NCBI RefSeq assembly: GCF_023923225.1
Contig: NZ_CP099489.1
Span: forward strand, 1,364,001-1,428,000
Reading direction: 5' to 3'
Length of the DNA stretch: 64,000 nucleotides
Source: Ornithinimicrobium faecis
GTDB taxonomy: Bacteria; Actinomycetota; Actinomycetes; Actinomycetales; Dermatophilaceae
This document shows, in pieces, positions 51,670 to 59,245 of this stretch (the stretch's first letter is position 1; each line of letters opens with the position of its first letter). The position numbers and the translations under genes were made by a program. Under the pieces are notes generated by a model that worked only from the letters and a program-made list of their open reading frames with translations, was not told the origin of the DNA and did not search any database.

Positions 51670-52640
51670 GCGGCCACGCGCTCGGGACGGCCGTCGGTCT
51701 GCTGCTCGACCGGGCGCTCGGTGAACCGCCGGACGCCTGGCACCCGGTCGCCTGGTTCGGCACCGCCATGCAGCACGTGGAGCAGCGGCTGTATGCCGAC
51801 AACCGGGTCCGTGGAACCGCTCACGCGGCGATCGGTGCCGGCACGGGACTGCTCGCCGGGGTGGTGCTCGTCAGGGTGTGTGATCTGGCGCCGGTGCCCC
51901 GTCCCCTTGGGCGTGTGGTGGCGACCGCGCTGGCGGTCGGGGTCGCGAGCTCCGGGCGGATGCTGCGCAACACCTCCCAGGACATCCAGCAGCTGCTTGC
52001 GCAGGAGGACCTGGCGGGCGCACGGGAGCGGGTCACCTGGTTGGTGGGCCGGGACCCGTCGGGCCTGGACGCGTCCGGGATCGCGTCGGCGGTGGTGGAG
52101 TCGTTGGCCGAGAACACCGTCGACGCCGTCGTCGCCCCTGTCTTCTGGGCCCTGGTGGCGGGTGCTCCGGGTGTGCTGGCGCACCGCGCCGTCAACACGA
52201 TGGACGCGATGGTGGGTCACCACTCCGAGCGTTATGAGCGCTATGGCTGGGCCGCGGCCCGCCTCGATGACCTGATGGCCTGGGTGCCCGCCCGGATCAT
52301 GGCCGGCGTGGTCGCTGTGGTGTCGTGCCTGACACCTGACGCACCCGGACCGCAGGCCGTCCTGCGGATCGTGCGCCGCGACGCACCGGCTCATCCGTCA
52401 CCGAACGCCGGGGTCGCCGAGAGCGCGGCCGCCGCAGCACTCGGGGTGCGCCTGGGCGGGCCGCTCCACTACGGCTCGCGCTTCGAGGACCGGCCTGTCC
52501 TGGGAGAGGGTCCACGCCCCACGGCGCACACCATCTCCTCGGCGCGTTCACTCGTCGACGCGGTGGAGTGGGCGCTGGTCGCTGGAACCCTGGCGTCCGC
52601 GCTAGCGTCCCATCAACCCGAGCGAGAGGAACCGCCATGA
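51663..52640 (+). CDS. cobD: Adenosylcobinamide-phosphate synthase (CbiB/CobD)
   Basis: A 325-residue membrane protein of the CbiB family. It begins with LGTAVGLLLDRALGEPPDAWHPVAWFG, the classical opening, and later has SGIASAVVESLAENTVDAVVAPVFW and AVNTMDAMVGHHSERYERYGWAAARLDD. It attaches aminopropanol phosphate to cobyric acid, which links it to the decarboxylase at 45334. The ATG at 51663 overlaps cobQ; the GTG at 51666 is an equal alternative. Confidence 0.92.
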   Translation: MVSGHALGTAVGLLLDRALGEPPDAWHPVAWFGTAMQHVEQRLYADNRVRGTAHAAIGAGTGLLAGVVLVRVCDLAPVPRPLGRVVATALAVGVASSGRMLRNTSQDIQQLLAQEDLAGARERVTWLVGRDPSGLDASGIASAVVESLAENTVDAVVAPVFWALVAGAPGVLAHRAVNTMDAMVGHHSERYERYGWAAARLDDLMAWVPARIMAGVVAVVSCLTPDAPGPQAVLRIVRRDAPAHPSPNAGVAESAAAAALGVRLGGPLHYGSRFEDRPVLGEGPRPTAHTISSARSLVDAVEWALVAGTLASALASHQPEREEPP

Positions 52641-53293
52641 GTCGACGAGGACCGCGGAGTTCAGTTCGTGCCGTGCTGGGCGCCCTCCTGCTGATGCCCA
52701 TGCTGCTCCTGATCAGCCCGACCGCGGCGATGGCCTGCTCGTGCGCCGCGTCCGACACCGAGGCACTGCTCGGGTATGCCGACACCGTGGCCGTCGGAGA
52801 GCTCACCGGGGTGGAGCCACCGGCGACGCGTGCTGACGGGAGTTTCAGCAGCGATGACCGGGTCACCTACACAGTCGCCGTGGACGCGGTCTTCCAGGGC
52901 GACTCCGCGGACCCGCTGACGTTCCGTTCCGCCTCGCACGGCGCCTCATGCGGTCTGGAGGACATGCAGGTCGGCACCGACTATGTCTTCTTCGTCCGGG
53001 ACGGCGAGTCCGGCCTGTGTGATGGCACGTCCCGGGCCACGGCAGCACTCATCGCTGAGGTGGAGGCTGTCACCGGCCCCGGCCAGGCGGTGTCAGCTGC
53101 CGAGCCTGAGCCGACGGCGGAGCCTGAGCCGACAGCGGAGTCCGAGGCGGCAACGGACGTGGTGTCTGACTCTGAATCCGTGCCGGTCCTGTGGCTGGCG
53201 CTGGCCGCTGGGTTCCTGGTGCTCCTGGCCGTCGGCTGGTTGATGTGGCGAGGCCGGCCGGGACGCGGCACAGGTGGTCATCCCTCGACCTGA
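52637..53293 (+). CDS. Secreted NTR/TIMP-like domain protein with C-terminal membrane anchor
   Basis: A 218-residue envelope protein. A signal peptide ends at AMA-C, so the mature protein starts CSC (Cys34, Cys36), as expected for a netrin/TIMP-like domain; further Cys occur in GASCGL and SGLCDG. A Pro/Glu/Thr-rich stretch of short repeats (EPEPTAEPEPTAESE, about residues 154-168) leads to a membrane segment (VPVLWLALAAGFLVLLAVGWLMW) and a basic tail. It starts 4 bp before the end of the cbiB gene. Role unknown. Confidence 0.8.
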   Translation: MSRRGPRSSVRAVLGALLLMPMLLLISPTAAMACSCAASDTEALLGYADTVAVGELTGVEPPATRADGSFSSDDRVTYTVAVDAVFQGDSADPLTFRSASHGASCGLEDMQVGTDYVFFVRDGESGLCDGTSRATAALIAEVEAVTGPGQAVSAAEPEPTAEPEPTAESEAATDVVSDSESVPVLWLALAAGFLVLLAVGWLMWRGRPGRGTGGHPST

Positions 53294-53313
53294 CCCCCAA
53301 CTGATGCCATGCT

Positions 53314-53619
53314 GTGCGGATGGTGGGGATCAGCAGAGTTGCAGCCCTGGGCGTTGTCGCCCTGCCCGTGCTTGTTCTGGCCGCTGGCTGCTCCGAACCC
53401 GACCCGAGCGAGACGATGATCAAGGTATGCGAGGACACGGCCATCTCGCAGCTGGACCTGTCCGGTGCCGGCGACACGCTGCTCCGTGAGTTGCCGGTCG
53501 AGGACGGGACCTCCTTCGAGGTGACCGGTGTGTCAGAGGGCACGGAGTGGGTGTGCACCTGGACAGAGACGCAGAGGCAGGGCAGCACGAGCACCACGAT
53601 CACGGTCGACAGGCGTTGA
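53314..53619 (+). CDS. Small putative lipoprotein
   Basis: A 101-residue protein with a short basic N terminus, a hydrophobic core and the lipobox LAAGC (Cys26 from the GTG start at 53314, or two residues fewer from the ATG at 53320). The mature part has one further pair of Cys, in KVCEDTA and WVCTWTE, that could form a disulfide. No family is recognised. It lies 20 bp after the NTR-domain gene and may be co-transcribed with it. Confidence 0.7.
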   Translation: MRMVGISRVAALGVVALPVLVLAAGCSEPDPSETMIKVCEDTAISQLDLSGAGDTLLRELPVEDGTSFEVTGVSEGTEWVCTWTETQRQGSTSTTITVDRR

Positions 53620-53655
53620 GCGCTCCGCGGAGCGCACTGGTGGGTTGGACCGCCG

Positions 53656-55080
53656 TCAGTGCTGGTGCGAGCCACCGAGCCAGATCTGCTCCGGCACCGG
53701 ATGGCTCAGGAAGTTGGTCATCGCCTGGGTGAACCCGTAGGCCCCGACCTGACCGAAGACCAGCAGGTCACCTGAGCGAAGCTGCGGCAGGTCAGCGGTC
53801 CCGACCCGGTCCAGCGAGGTGCACAACGGCCCCGCCAGGGTGTATGTCGCGAGCGCACCGGCGTCGTCTCCCTCGCCGGCGGAGCCGGTGGCCGAGGCAG
53901 CAAACGGGTCAGGCCCGCCGTGCGATGCGGGGACGGGTGAATGAGTCATGGGGTGACTCAGCCACCCGTCCCGGTCAGGGACTGCTCGGACGGGGAAGGA
54001 CTGTCCGGTCATCAGCGGCCGCAGCAGGTGGTTGATGCCACCCTCCAGGATCGCGAAGGTCGTGCCGCGGCTCTGCTTCACGCGGATCACGCGGGTCAGA
54101 TAGACACCGGTCGGCCCGGACAGCCAGCGTCCGGGCTCGAGCACCACGGAGCCGGTGAACCAGGGGTTGGCCTCGAGGAGCTCAGCCAGCCCCGCACCCA
54201 GGGCGGTGATGTCCAGCTCGGGTGAGCCTGCGGCATACGGGATCCCGAGGCCGCCGCCGAGGTCGATCAGGTCAAGGTCATGACCCAGGAGCGCCTGCAG
54301 ACGCTCCCCGATGCCCAGGGCGGTGCTGTGATTGGCGAGCAGGGCAGTCGCGTCCAGTTCGTTGCTGGCGGAGAAGACCTGCAGGCCAGACAGCTGCACC
54401 GACGGATAGTCAGTGCACGCGGCCACGAAGTCAGCCAGGTCCTCCTCGTCCACCCCGAACGCCGACGGGCCGGACCCGCCGATGATCGAGGCGGTCTCGC
54501 TCACGCCGCCCAGGGGGTGCACTCGCACGTTGACCGCGAGCGGCTCTGCGCCGTGGTGCCACTCCGCGAGGCGCCGCACGTCCTCGATGCCGTCGACCTG
54601 GATCCGGGCTCCGGCCGCCAGCGCGGCCCGCAGGTCGGCCTCGGACTTGGCGGGACCAGCGAAGACCATGCGCCAGTGGTTGAGCTCTCCGACAGCCTCG
54701 CGCGCCGTGGTGACAGCGGCCACCTCGCCTGCCGAGGCGCAGTCAAACCAGGCACCCAGCCGTGCCAGCTCGGCCAGCAGCGGGGGACCGGGGTTGGACT
54801 TGACGGCATAGGCCAGGTGCACCCGCTCCGGCAGGGCTGCCTGCAGCGACAGGAAACGCTCGCGGGCGACGTCGAGGCGATAGGCGAAGCACGGGGTCGA
54901 CGCGGTCTCGGCGACCAGCAGCGCTGCCGAGTCCGAGAGCGCGAACAGGTGCTCGTCACCGGTCAACGCTGGCGAGCCACTCGTGCTGTCCGGCACGGTG
55001 TGGGCCACGGTGTCAACTGCTGTGTCGGTCGCTGGGGCAACCACGGGGCCAGCCGCTGTGTCGGCCAAGATGTCGGTCAT
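53656..55080 (-). CDS. lysA: PLP-dependent decarboxylase, diaminopimelate decarboxylase-like
   Basis: A 474-residue fold-type III enzyme. The PLP Lys94 is in AYAVKSNPGP; GGGLGIPYAAGSPE binds phosphate, EPGRWLSGPTG is typical, and GPLCTSLDRVG holds the active-site Cys-x-x-Asp. GPLCT is closer to the decarboxylases of amine or siderophore clusters than to the usual GxxCESGD of LysA, so the assignment to LysA depends on the dap genes beside it. The N-terminal 40 residues are a low-complexity extension (TDTAVDTVAHTV). Its ATG overlaps the aminotransferase stop. Confidence 0.8.
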   Translation of the reverse strand: MTDILADTAAGPVVAPATDTAVDTVAHTVPDSTSGSPALTGDEHLFALSDSAALLVAETASTPCFAYRLDVARERFLSLQAALPERVHLAYAVKSNPGPPLLAELARLGAWFDCASAGEVAAVTTAREAVGELNHWRMVFAGPAKSEADLRAALAAGARIQVDGIEDVRRLAEWHHGAEPLAVNVRVHPLGGVSETASIIGGSGPSAFGVDEEDLADFVAACTDYPSVQLSGLQVFSASNELDATALLANHSTALGIGERLQALLGHDLDLIDLGGGLGIPYAAGSPELDITALGAGLAELLEANPWFTGSVVLEPGRWLSGPTGVYLTRVIRVKQSRGTTFAILEGGINHLLRPLMTGQSFPVRAVPDRDGWLSHPMTHSPVPASHGGPDPFAASATGSAGEGDDAGALATYTLAGPLCTSLDRVGTADLPQLRSGDLLVFGQVGAYGFTQAMTNFLSHPVPEQIWLGGSHQH

Positions 55081-56204
55081 GGTGCCTCCCAGAACGGTGC
55101 CATCCGGGCCAGCCCCTGGGCCAGCAGTTTCGGGTCACCGCCGCAGGAGACTCGCACGAAGCCCTCGCCGGCGGCACCGAACGCGGTGCCGGGCACGACG
55201 ACGACGCTGCCCTCGTCGCGCACGCGCAGACAGAACCCGGTGGTGTCGTGGGCTGCCCACTGCGGCACCGGGATCCAGGCATAGAAGCCGCCAGCTGGCG
55301 TCCCCACCGGACGCACCGCGGCCGGGCCGGTCTGCGCGACCGACCAGCGTGTGATCAGCTCTCGGCGGGTCTGACGCAGCACCTGGTCCGAGGCGCGCAG
55401 CAGCGCCGTCGCTGCCAGTTGGCTGGTCTGTGCCGCGCTGGTCGTCATGGCGTTGTGCACAAGGCGGGCCGGCTGCAGCAGGGCGGGGTCGCCGACCGCC
55501 CAGCCGACTCGGAGACCGGGGGCCGCCCAGCCCTTGCTGACCGAGGACACGACGACACCGCTGTCGGTCACATCCCGCAGCGAGGCTGGCCGCGGGCCGA
55601 GGTGCACCTCGCGATAGACCTCGTCGGAGACCAGCACGGCCCCCGCAGCGCGGGACGCTGACGCCACCGCAGCCAGGGCGTCCAGGGAGGCGCCGCCGCC
55701 GGTCGGGTTGCCGGGGTGGTTGATGACCGCCAGCGCCACGTCACCGGTGTCCAGTGCCGCAGTGAAGACCGCCGGGTCCAACGCGCCCTGGGCCCCGAGC
55801 CGATAGGGCACCGGGAGCGCGCCAGCCAGGCGGGCCAGCGTCGCATAGGCAGGGAAGCCGGGGTCGGGGACCAGCACGATCTGACCGGGGGAGACGTGGG
55901 CCAGGAAGAGGGCGGTCAGCGCGGCCTGGCTGCCCGCGGTGACCATCACCTGATCGGCACGGTCCGCGTTGGCGAGGAGGTGATAGTCACCCACTGCCGC
56001 AACGAGTTCGGGGACGCCGCCGTTGGGGCCATAGCCCAGTGGCTCGTCACGGTCAGCGCACCGGGCCAGCGCAGCACGGGCCGGCTCGGGAAGGGCCCAG
56101 CCGGGCACGCCGAGCCCCAGGTCAATCGCCTCCGGAGGAGCACCCACTGACATGGCCCGGATCAGCGACGGCGAGAGCGAGGTGACCCTGGTCGCGGTGC
56201 TCAT
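55077..56204 (-). CDS. dapC: Aminotransferase, N-succinyldiaminopimelate aminotransferase-like (DapC)
   Basis: A 375-residue class I/II aminotransferase. The PLP Lys is in VVSSVSKGWAAPGLRVGWAVG, and NHPGNPTGGGAS is the family Asn-Pro-Thr-Gly element. In this operon it most likely converts the succinylated keto acid made after DapD to N-succinyl-DAP. Its ATG overlaps the dapD stop. Function as DapC is context-based; a generic aminotransferase is possible. Confidence 0.82.
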   Translation of the reverse strand: MSTATRVTSLSPSLIRAMSVGAPPEAIDLGLGVPGWALPEPARAALARCADRDEPLGYGPNGGVPELVAAVGDYHLLANADRADQVMVTAGSQAALTALFLAHVSPGQIVLVPDPGFPAYATLARLAGALPVPYRLGAQGALDPAVFTAALDTGDVALAVINHPGNPTGGGASLDALAAVASASRAAGAVLVSDEVYREVHLGPRPASLRDVTDSGVVVSSVSKGWAAPGLRVGWAVGDPALLQPARLVHNAMTTSAAQTSQLAATALLRASDQVLRQTRRELITRWSVAQTGPAAVRPVGTPAGGFYAWIPVPQWAAHDTTGFCLRVRDEGSVVVVPGTAFGAAGEGFVRVSCGGDPKLLAQGLARMAPFWEAP

Positions 56205-57052
56205 CGCAGCGCCTCCTCAAGGACTGTCGAGGCATCGGTGGAGCCGTCGCGATACTTCACGATCACCGGCGCATAGAGGGACAGACCCAGCCCCTCGGCA
56301 TACGCGCCACGGGCCGGACGCGACCCGGGGACCACGACCGCTCCGGCTGGCACCTCGCCGCGCACCTCACGCCCGTTGACCAGGTCATAGATCACGGTGC
56401 GGGAGGTGAGCGTGACGCCGGGCGCTAGGACCGCGCGCTCCCGGACAATGACGCCCTCGAACAGGCCGCACTGGGCCCCCACGAAGACGTCGTCCTCGAT
56501 CACGACGGGGGTGGCGCCGACCGGCTCGAGCACCCCGCCGAGCTGGACCGCGGTGCTCAGGTGCACGTGCTCGCCGACCTGCGCGCAGGAGCCGACCAGC
56601 ACGTGACTGTCGACCATGGAGCCGGCACCGACCCAGGCGCCGGTGTTGAGATAGCTCGGCGGCATGACGACGGTGCCCGCGGCCAGGCCCGCGCCGCGGC
56701 GCACCGAGGTGCCGCCGGGGACCAGCCGGATGCCGTGGCGTGACTCGATCTGTCGCGGCGGCACGAGCGACTTGTCGACCGCACCGCCGGGCCAGCCGGG
56801 CAGCTCCAGCGTCTCGCTGAGGGCAAAGGCCGCCAGGATGCCGGACTTCACCCAGGCGTTGGCGTGCCAGGTGCCGTCGGCGTCGCGCTCGGCCGCACGG
56901 ACCTCGCCCGACTCCAGGGCGCCCAAGAACTCGCTGATCCGTTGCGGCGCAGTCGGATCCTCGCGCAGCTCGGGGACCGGTCGGCTGACGAACTCGCGCA
57001 GCTCCGTGCGGGAGGTCTGGACGGTCTCGGCGGTCGCGGCAGTCGCGGTCAT
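56201..57052 (-). CDS. dapD: Tetrahydrodipicolinate N-succinyltransferase, proteobacterial-type DapD
   Basis: A 283-residue left-handed beta-helix acyltransferase with repeats such as MPPSYLNTGAWVGAGSMVDSH and CAQVGEHVHLSTAVQLGG, the DapD hallmark, and IEDDVFVGAQCGLFEGVIV. Length and motif order resemble the E. coli type rather than the longer DapD of mycobacteria and relatives. It succinylates tetrahydrodipicolinate. Its stop overlaps the aminotransferase start and its ATG overlaps the dapA stop. Confidence 0.9.
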   Translation of the reverse strand: MTATAATAETVQTSRTELREFVSRPVPELREDPTAPQRISEFLGALESGEVRAAERDADGTWHANAWVKSGILAAFALSETLELPGWPGGAVDKSLVPPRQIESRHGIRLVPGGTSVRRGAGLAAGTVVMPPSYLNTGAWVGAGSMVDSHVLVGSCAQVGEHVHLSTAVQLGGVLEPVGATPVVIEDDVFVGAQCGLFEGVIVRERAVLAPGVTLTSRTVIYDLVNGREVRGEVPAGAVVVPGSRPARGAYAEGLGLSLYAPVIVKYRDGSTDASTVLEEALR

Positions 57053-58149
57053 GACGCCACCGCCTCAGCAACGACCGAGCGCGTCGTGTGGCGAGAATCT
57101 GCCCCACCGAGCGCGCCGTGTGGTGCAGATTCGACCCCACCGAGCGCGCCGTGCGGTGCAGATTCGACCCCACCGAGCGCGCCGTGTGGTGCAGATTCGA
57201 CCCCACCGAGCGCGTGGTGTGGTGTCAGGCCCAGGTCGGACAGGACTGACTGGATCCGTGCCCAGGTGTCCGGAGCCGCTGGCGCGAGCGGGGCACGGAC
57301 CATGCCGGTCGCCAGACCGAGACAGGCCAGGGCTGCCTTGAGCGGCACCGGGTTTGACTCGCAGAACAGAGCCGAGACCAGCGGTGCCAGCTCGGCGTTG
57401 AGCGCGCGCGCCAGGGGCAGGTCACCGGCCAGCGCGGCCCGCACCAGCGCAGTCGTCTGAGCGGGAGCGACGTTGCCGCACACCGAGACCAGGCCGGTCG
57501 CGCCCACCGCGATGGCGGGCAATGCCAGGTCGTCATCACCGGCCAGGACGGTCTTGCCCGACGGCGCCTCCCGGCAGATCTGCGCGATCTGGCGCAGGTC
57601 GCCGGAGGACTCCTTGACCGCCAAGACCTCCGGGATCGCCCACAGGTCGCGCAGCGTCTCCGGGGTCAGGTTGGACCCGGTGCGCCCGGGCACGTTGTAG
57701 GCGATGACGGGCACGCCCGGCAGCTCCTCGGCGATCGCACGGAAGTGCGCCACGATCCCGGCGGGCTGTGGCTTGTTGTAGTAGGGGGTCACGACGAGCA
57801 GCCCGTCCGCACCCGAGGCGACGGCCGCGCGGGCCAGCTCCACGGCATACTCCGTGTTGTTGTGCCCGGTCCCCACGACCAAGGGCACGCCGGGTGCCGC
57901 CTGCCGTGCCGTCGTGATCAGGTCGGTGCGCTCGCACTCGGTGACCGTCGCCGCCTCGCCCGTGGATCCCAGGACGACCAGGAAGTCCGCGCCGCCGGCG
58001 ACGACATGCTCGACCAGGGACCGGAAGGCCGTCACATCCACGGCCGGCCGCTTGCGGGAGGAACCTCCGTGCTTGGCGGCCGCCTCCGTCCCTGTCGTGA
58101 ACGGGGTGGCGAGCGCCACGCCGAGGCCGGTGAACTGTGCACCGCTCAT
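57049..58149 (-). CDS. dapA: 4-hydroxy-tetrahydrodipicolinate synthase with C-terminal repeats
   Basis: A 366-residue DapA. The Tyr is in IAYNVPGRTGSN and the Schiff-base Lys in VLAVKESSGD; GSTGEAAT and TPYYNKPQ are other family blocks. It condenses pyruvate with aspartate semialdehyde. It is longer than the usual 290-300 residues, with an N-terminal insert (TGTEAAAKHGGSSRKRP) and a tail of 11-residue HGALGGVESAP repeats. The repeats appear to be outside the barrel. Its stop overlaps the dapD start and its ATG the dapB stop. Confidence 0.9.
   Translation of the reverse strand: MSGAQFTGLGVALATPFTTGTEAAAKHGGSSRKRPAVDVTAFRSLVEHVVAGGADFLVVLGSTGEAATVTECERTDLITTARQAAPGVPLVVGTGHNNTEYAVELARAAVASGADGLLVVTPYYNKPQPAGIVAHFRAIAEELPGVPVIAYNVPGRTGSNLTPETLRDLWAIPEVLAVKESSGDLRQIAQICREAPSGKTVLAGDDDLALPAIAVGATGLVSVCGNVAPAQTTALVRAALAGDLPLARALNAELAPLVSALFCESNPVPLKAALACLGLATGMVRAPLAPAAPDTWARIQSVLSDLGLTPHHALGGVESAPHGALGGVESAPHGALGGVESAPHGALGGADSRHTTRSVVAEAVAS
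57074..57231 (-). repeat. 33-bp in-frame tandem repeats in dapA
   Basis: ACCGAGCGCG-type unit starts fall at 57106, 57139, 57172 and 57205, exactly 33 bp apart; three units (57106-57204) are identical apart from one T/C difference (GTGTGG versus GTGCGG). Degenerate copies flank them (57074 and 57205). On the minus strand they encode HGALGGVESAP. There are no unique spacers, so it is a minisatellite, not a CRISPR array. Confidence 0.9.
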
Positions 58150-58901
58150 GGTTCCTCCTTCTGTGTGGGTGTGGAGTGAAAGAGTGGGTCGAGGACCTCT
58201 GCGGCGAGGTCGTCGAAGGTGAAGGTGCCGCGGCGGCCGCGCAACCAGCGGGCCGCAGTGAGCGCGCCCAGGCCGTACGTCTCGCGGCTGTGCGCCTCGT
58301 GCGTGAGCGTGATCGACTCGGCCGCGCTAGTCAGGTGCACGTCGTGGCGCCCGATGACGTCGCCTAGGCGCAGGCTGGAGGTCTGGATCGCGTCCTGCCC
58401 CGAGCCCTGCGAGAGAGCCTCACGCAGCAGGAGCGCGGTGCCGCTGGGGGCGTCGACCTTGCGGGTGTGGTGGATCTCGCTGACGGCCAGGTCGGCGCCG
58501 GTGAGGGCGGCATAGCGGCCGAGGGCGAGGCTGATGCGGCGCATGAGCGCGACGGTGAGGGAAAAGTTCGGGGCGGTCAGTATGCCGATCGCCGGACTCT
58601 CCCCGCCGCTCGCCGCGGCTGTGGGCTGACTGGGGACGGACTGGGGGCTGGTCTGGGTGAGCGCCGGGTCCCAGCCGGTGGTGCCGATGATCAGGTCGGT
58701 GCCGCTCTCGTGGGCCCAGGCGAGGCGGTCCGCGACGGCGTCGGCGTGGCTGACCTCGAGGGCGACGTCGACGGGGGCGAGGTCCTGCGGCGTCTGGTGA
58801 CCGACCAGCCAGGCGACCACGATGTCGTCCGACTGCTCGGCGGCAGCAGCGATCGCGGAGCCTAGGCGGCCCCGTCCGAAGATCCCGATCTGCAGCGGCA
58901 C
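58146..58901 (-). CDS. dapB: 4-hydroxy-tetrahydrodipicolinate reductase
   Basis: A 251-residue DapB. The cofactor motif is GIFGRGRLGSAI, and the catalytic His-His-x-x-Lys stretch is EIHHTRKVDAPSGTALLL. It reduces the DapA product with NAD(P)H. The GTG at 58901 is preceded by a CATACT -10-like sequence 6 nt away and no ribosome site, so the operon may be leaderless. It is the first gene of the five-gene minus-strand operon. Confidence 0.9.
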   Translation of the reverse strand: MPLQIGIFGRGRLGSAIAAAAEQSDDIVVAWLVGHQTPQDLAPVDVALEVSHADAVADRLAWAHESGTDLIIGTTGWDPALTQTSPQSVPSQPTAAASGGESPAIGILTAPNFSLTVALMRRISLALGRYAALTGADLAVSEIHHTRKVDAPSGTALLLREALSQGSGQDAIQTSSLRLGDVIGRHDVHLTSAAESITLTHEAHSRETYGLGALTAARWLRGRRGTFTFDDLAAEVLDPLFHSTPTQKEEP

Positions 58902-59245
58902 ACGGTCGAGTATGCGGGAGATTCTGGGGCGCTCAGACCACTAAAACCACAGGTCAGAGAGGGTGTCCTGGGAAAGTGGCTTGCGACAGGAAATCGTCCT
59001 GCGGACCCATCGGTAGTGCTGGTTCGTTGCTCTCAGAACGCCGAAAGTTCGGACCGGCCCGCAAGGCGATGCCTCGGGCCGTGATGGGCCCCGCGCGGCT
59101 CCCATCGCGCTCGGCCGTCACTCCCGGGTGCTGTCCGCACACGTGAGCAGGGCGTCTTGAGCGTTTCCGGGTTGGGCGGATCGCCCCCAACAGGCGTTTG
59201 CGCAGGTCAGGTGCTCTGTCAGTGGTGGGTGTTTAGATCGTTTGT
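58902..59245. other. 344-bp intergenic region with divergent starts
   Basis: Contains the upstream regions of the dapB operon and the HNH gene. I see a possible CATACT -10 for dapB and TTAGAT (59233-59238) 7 nt before the HNH ATG, but no convincing gene, repeat or RNA. An open minus-strand frame at 58954-59190 has no recognisable feature. Confidence 0.5.

Noticed and set aside
57074..57231. Possible CRISPR array
   Set aside because: Repeats are contiguous 33-bp units without unique spacers and are in frame with dapA.
58954..59190. A 78-codon minus-strand frame in the dapB-HNH gap
   Set aside because: No ribosome site, domain or conservation signal visible.
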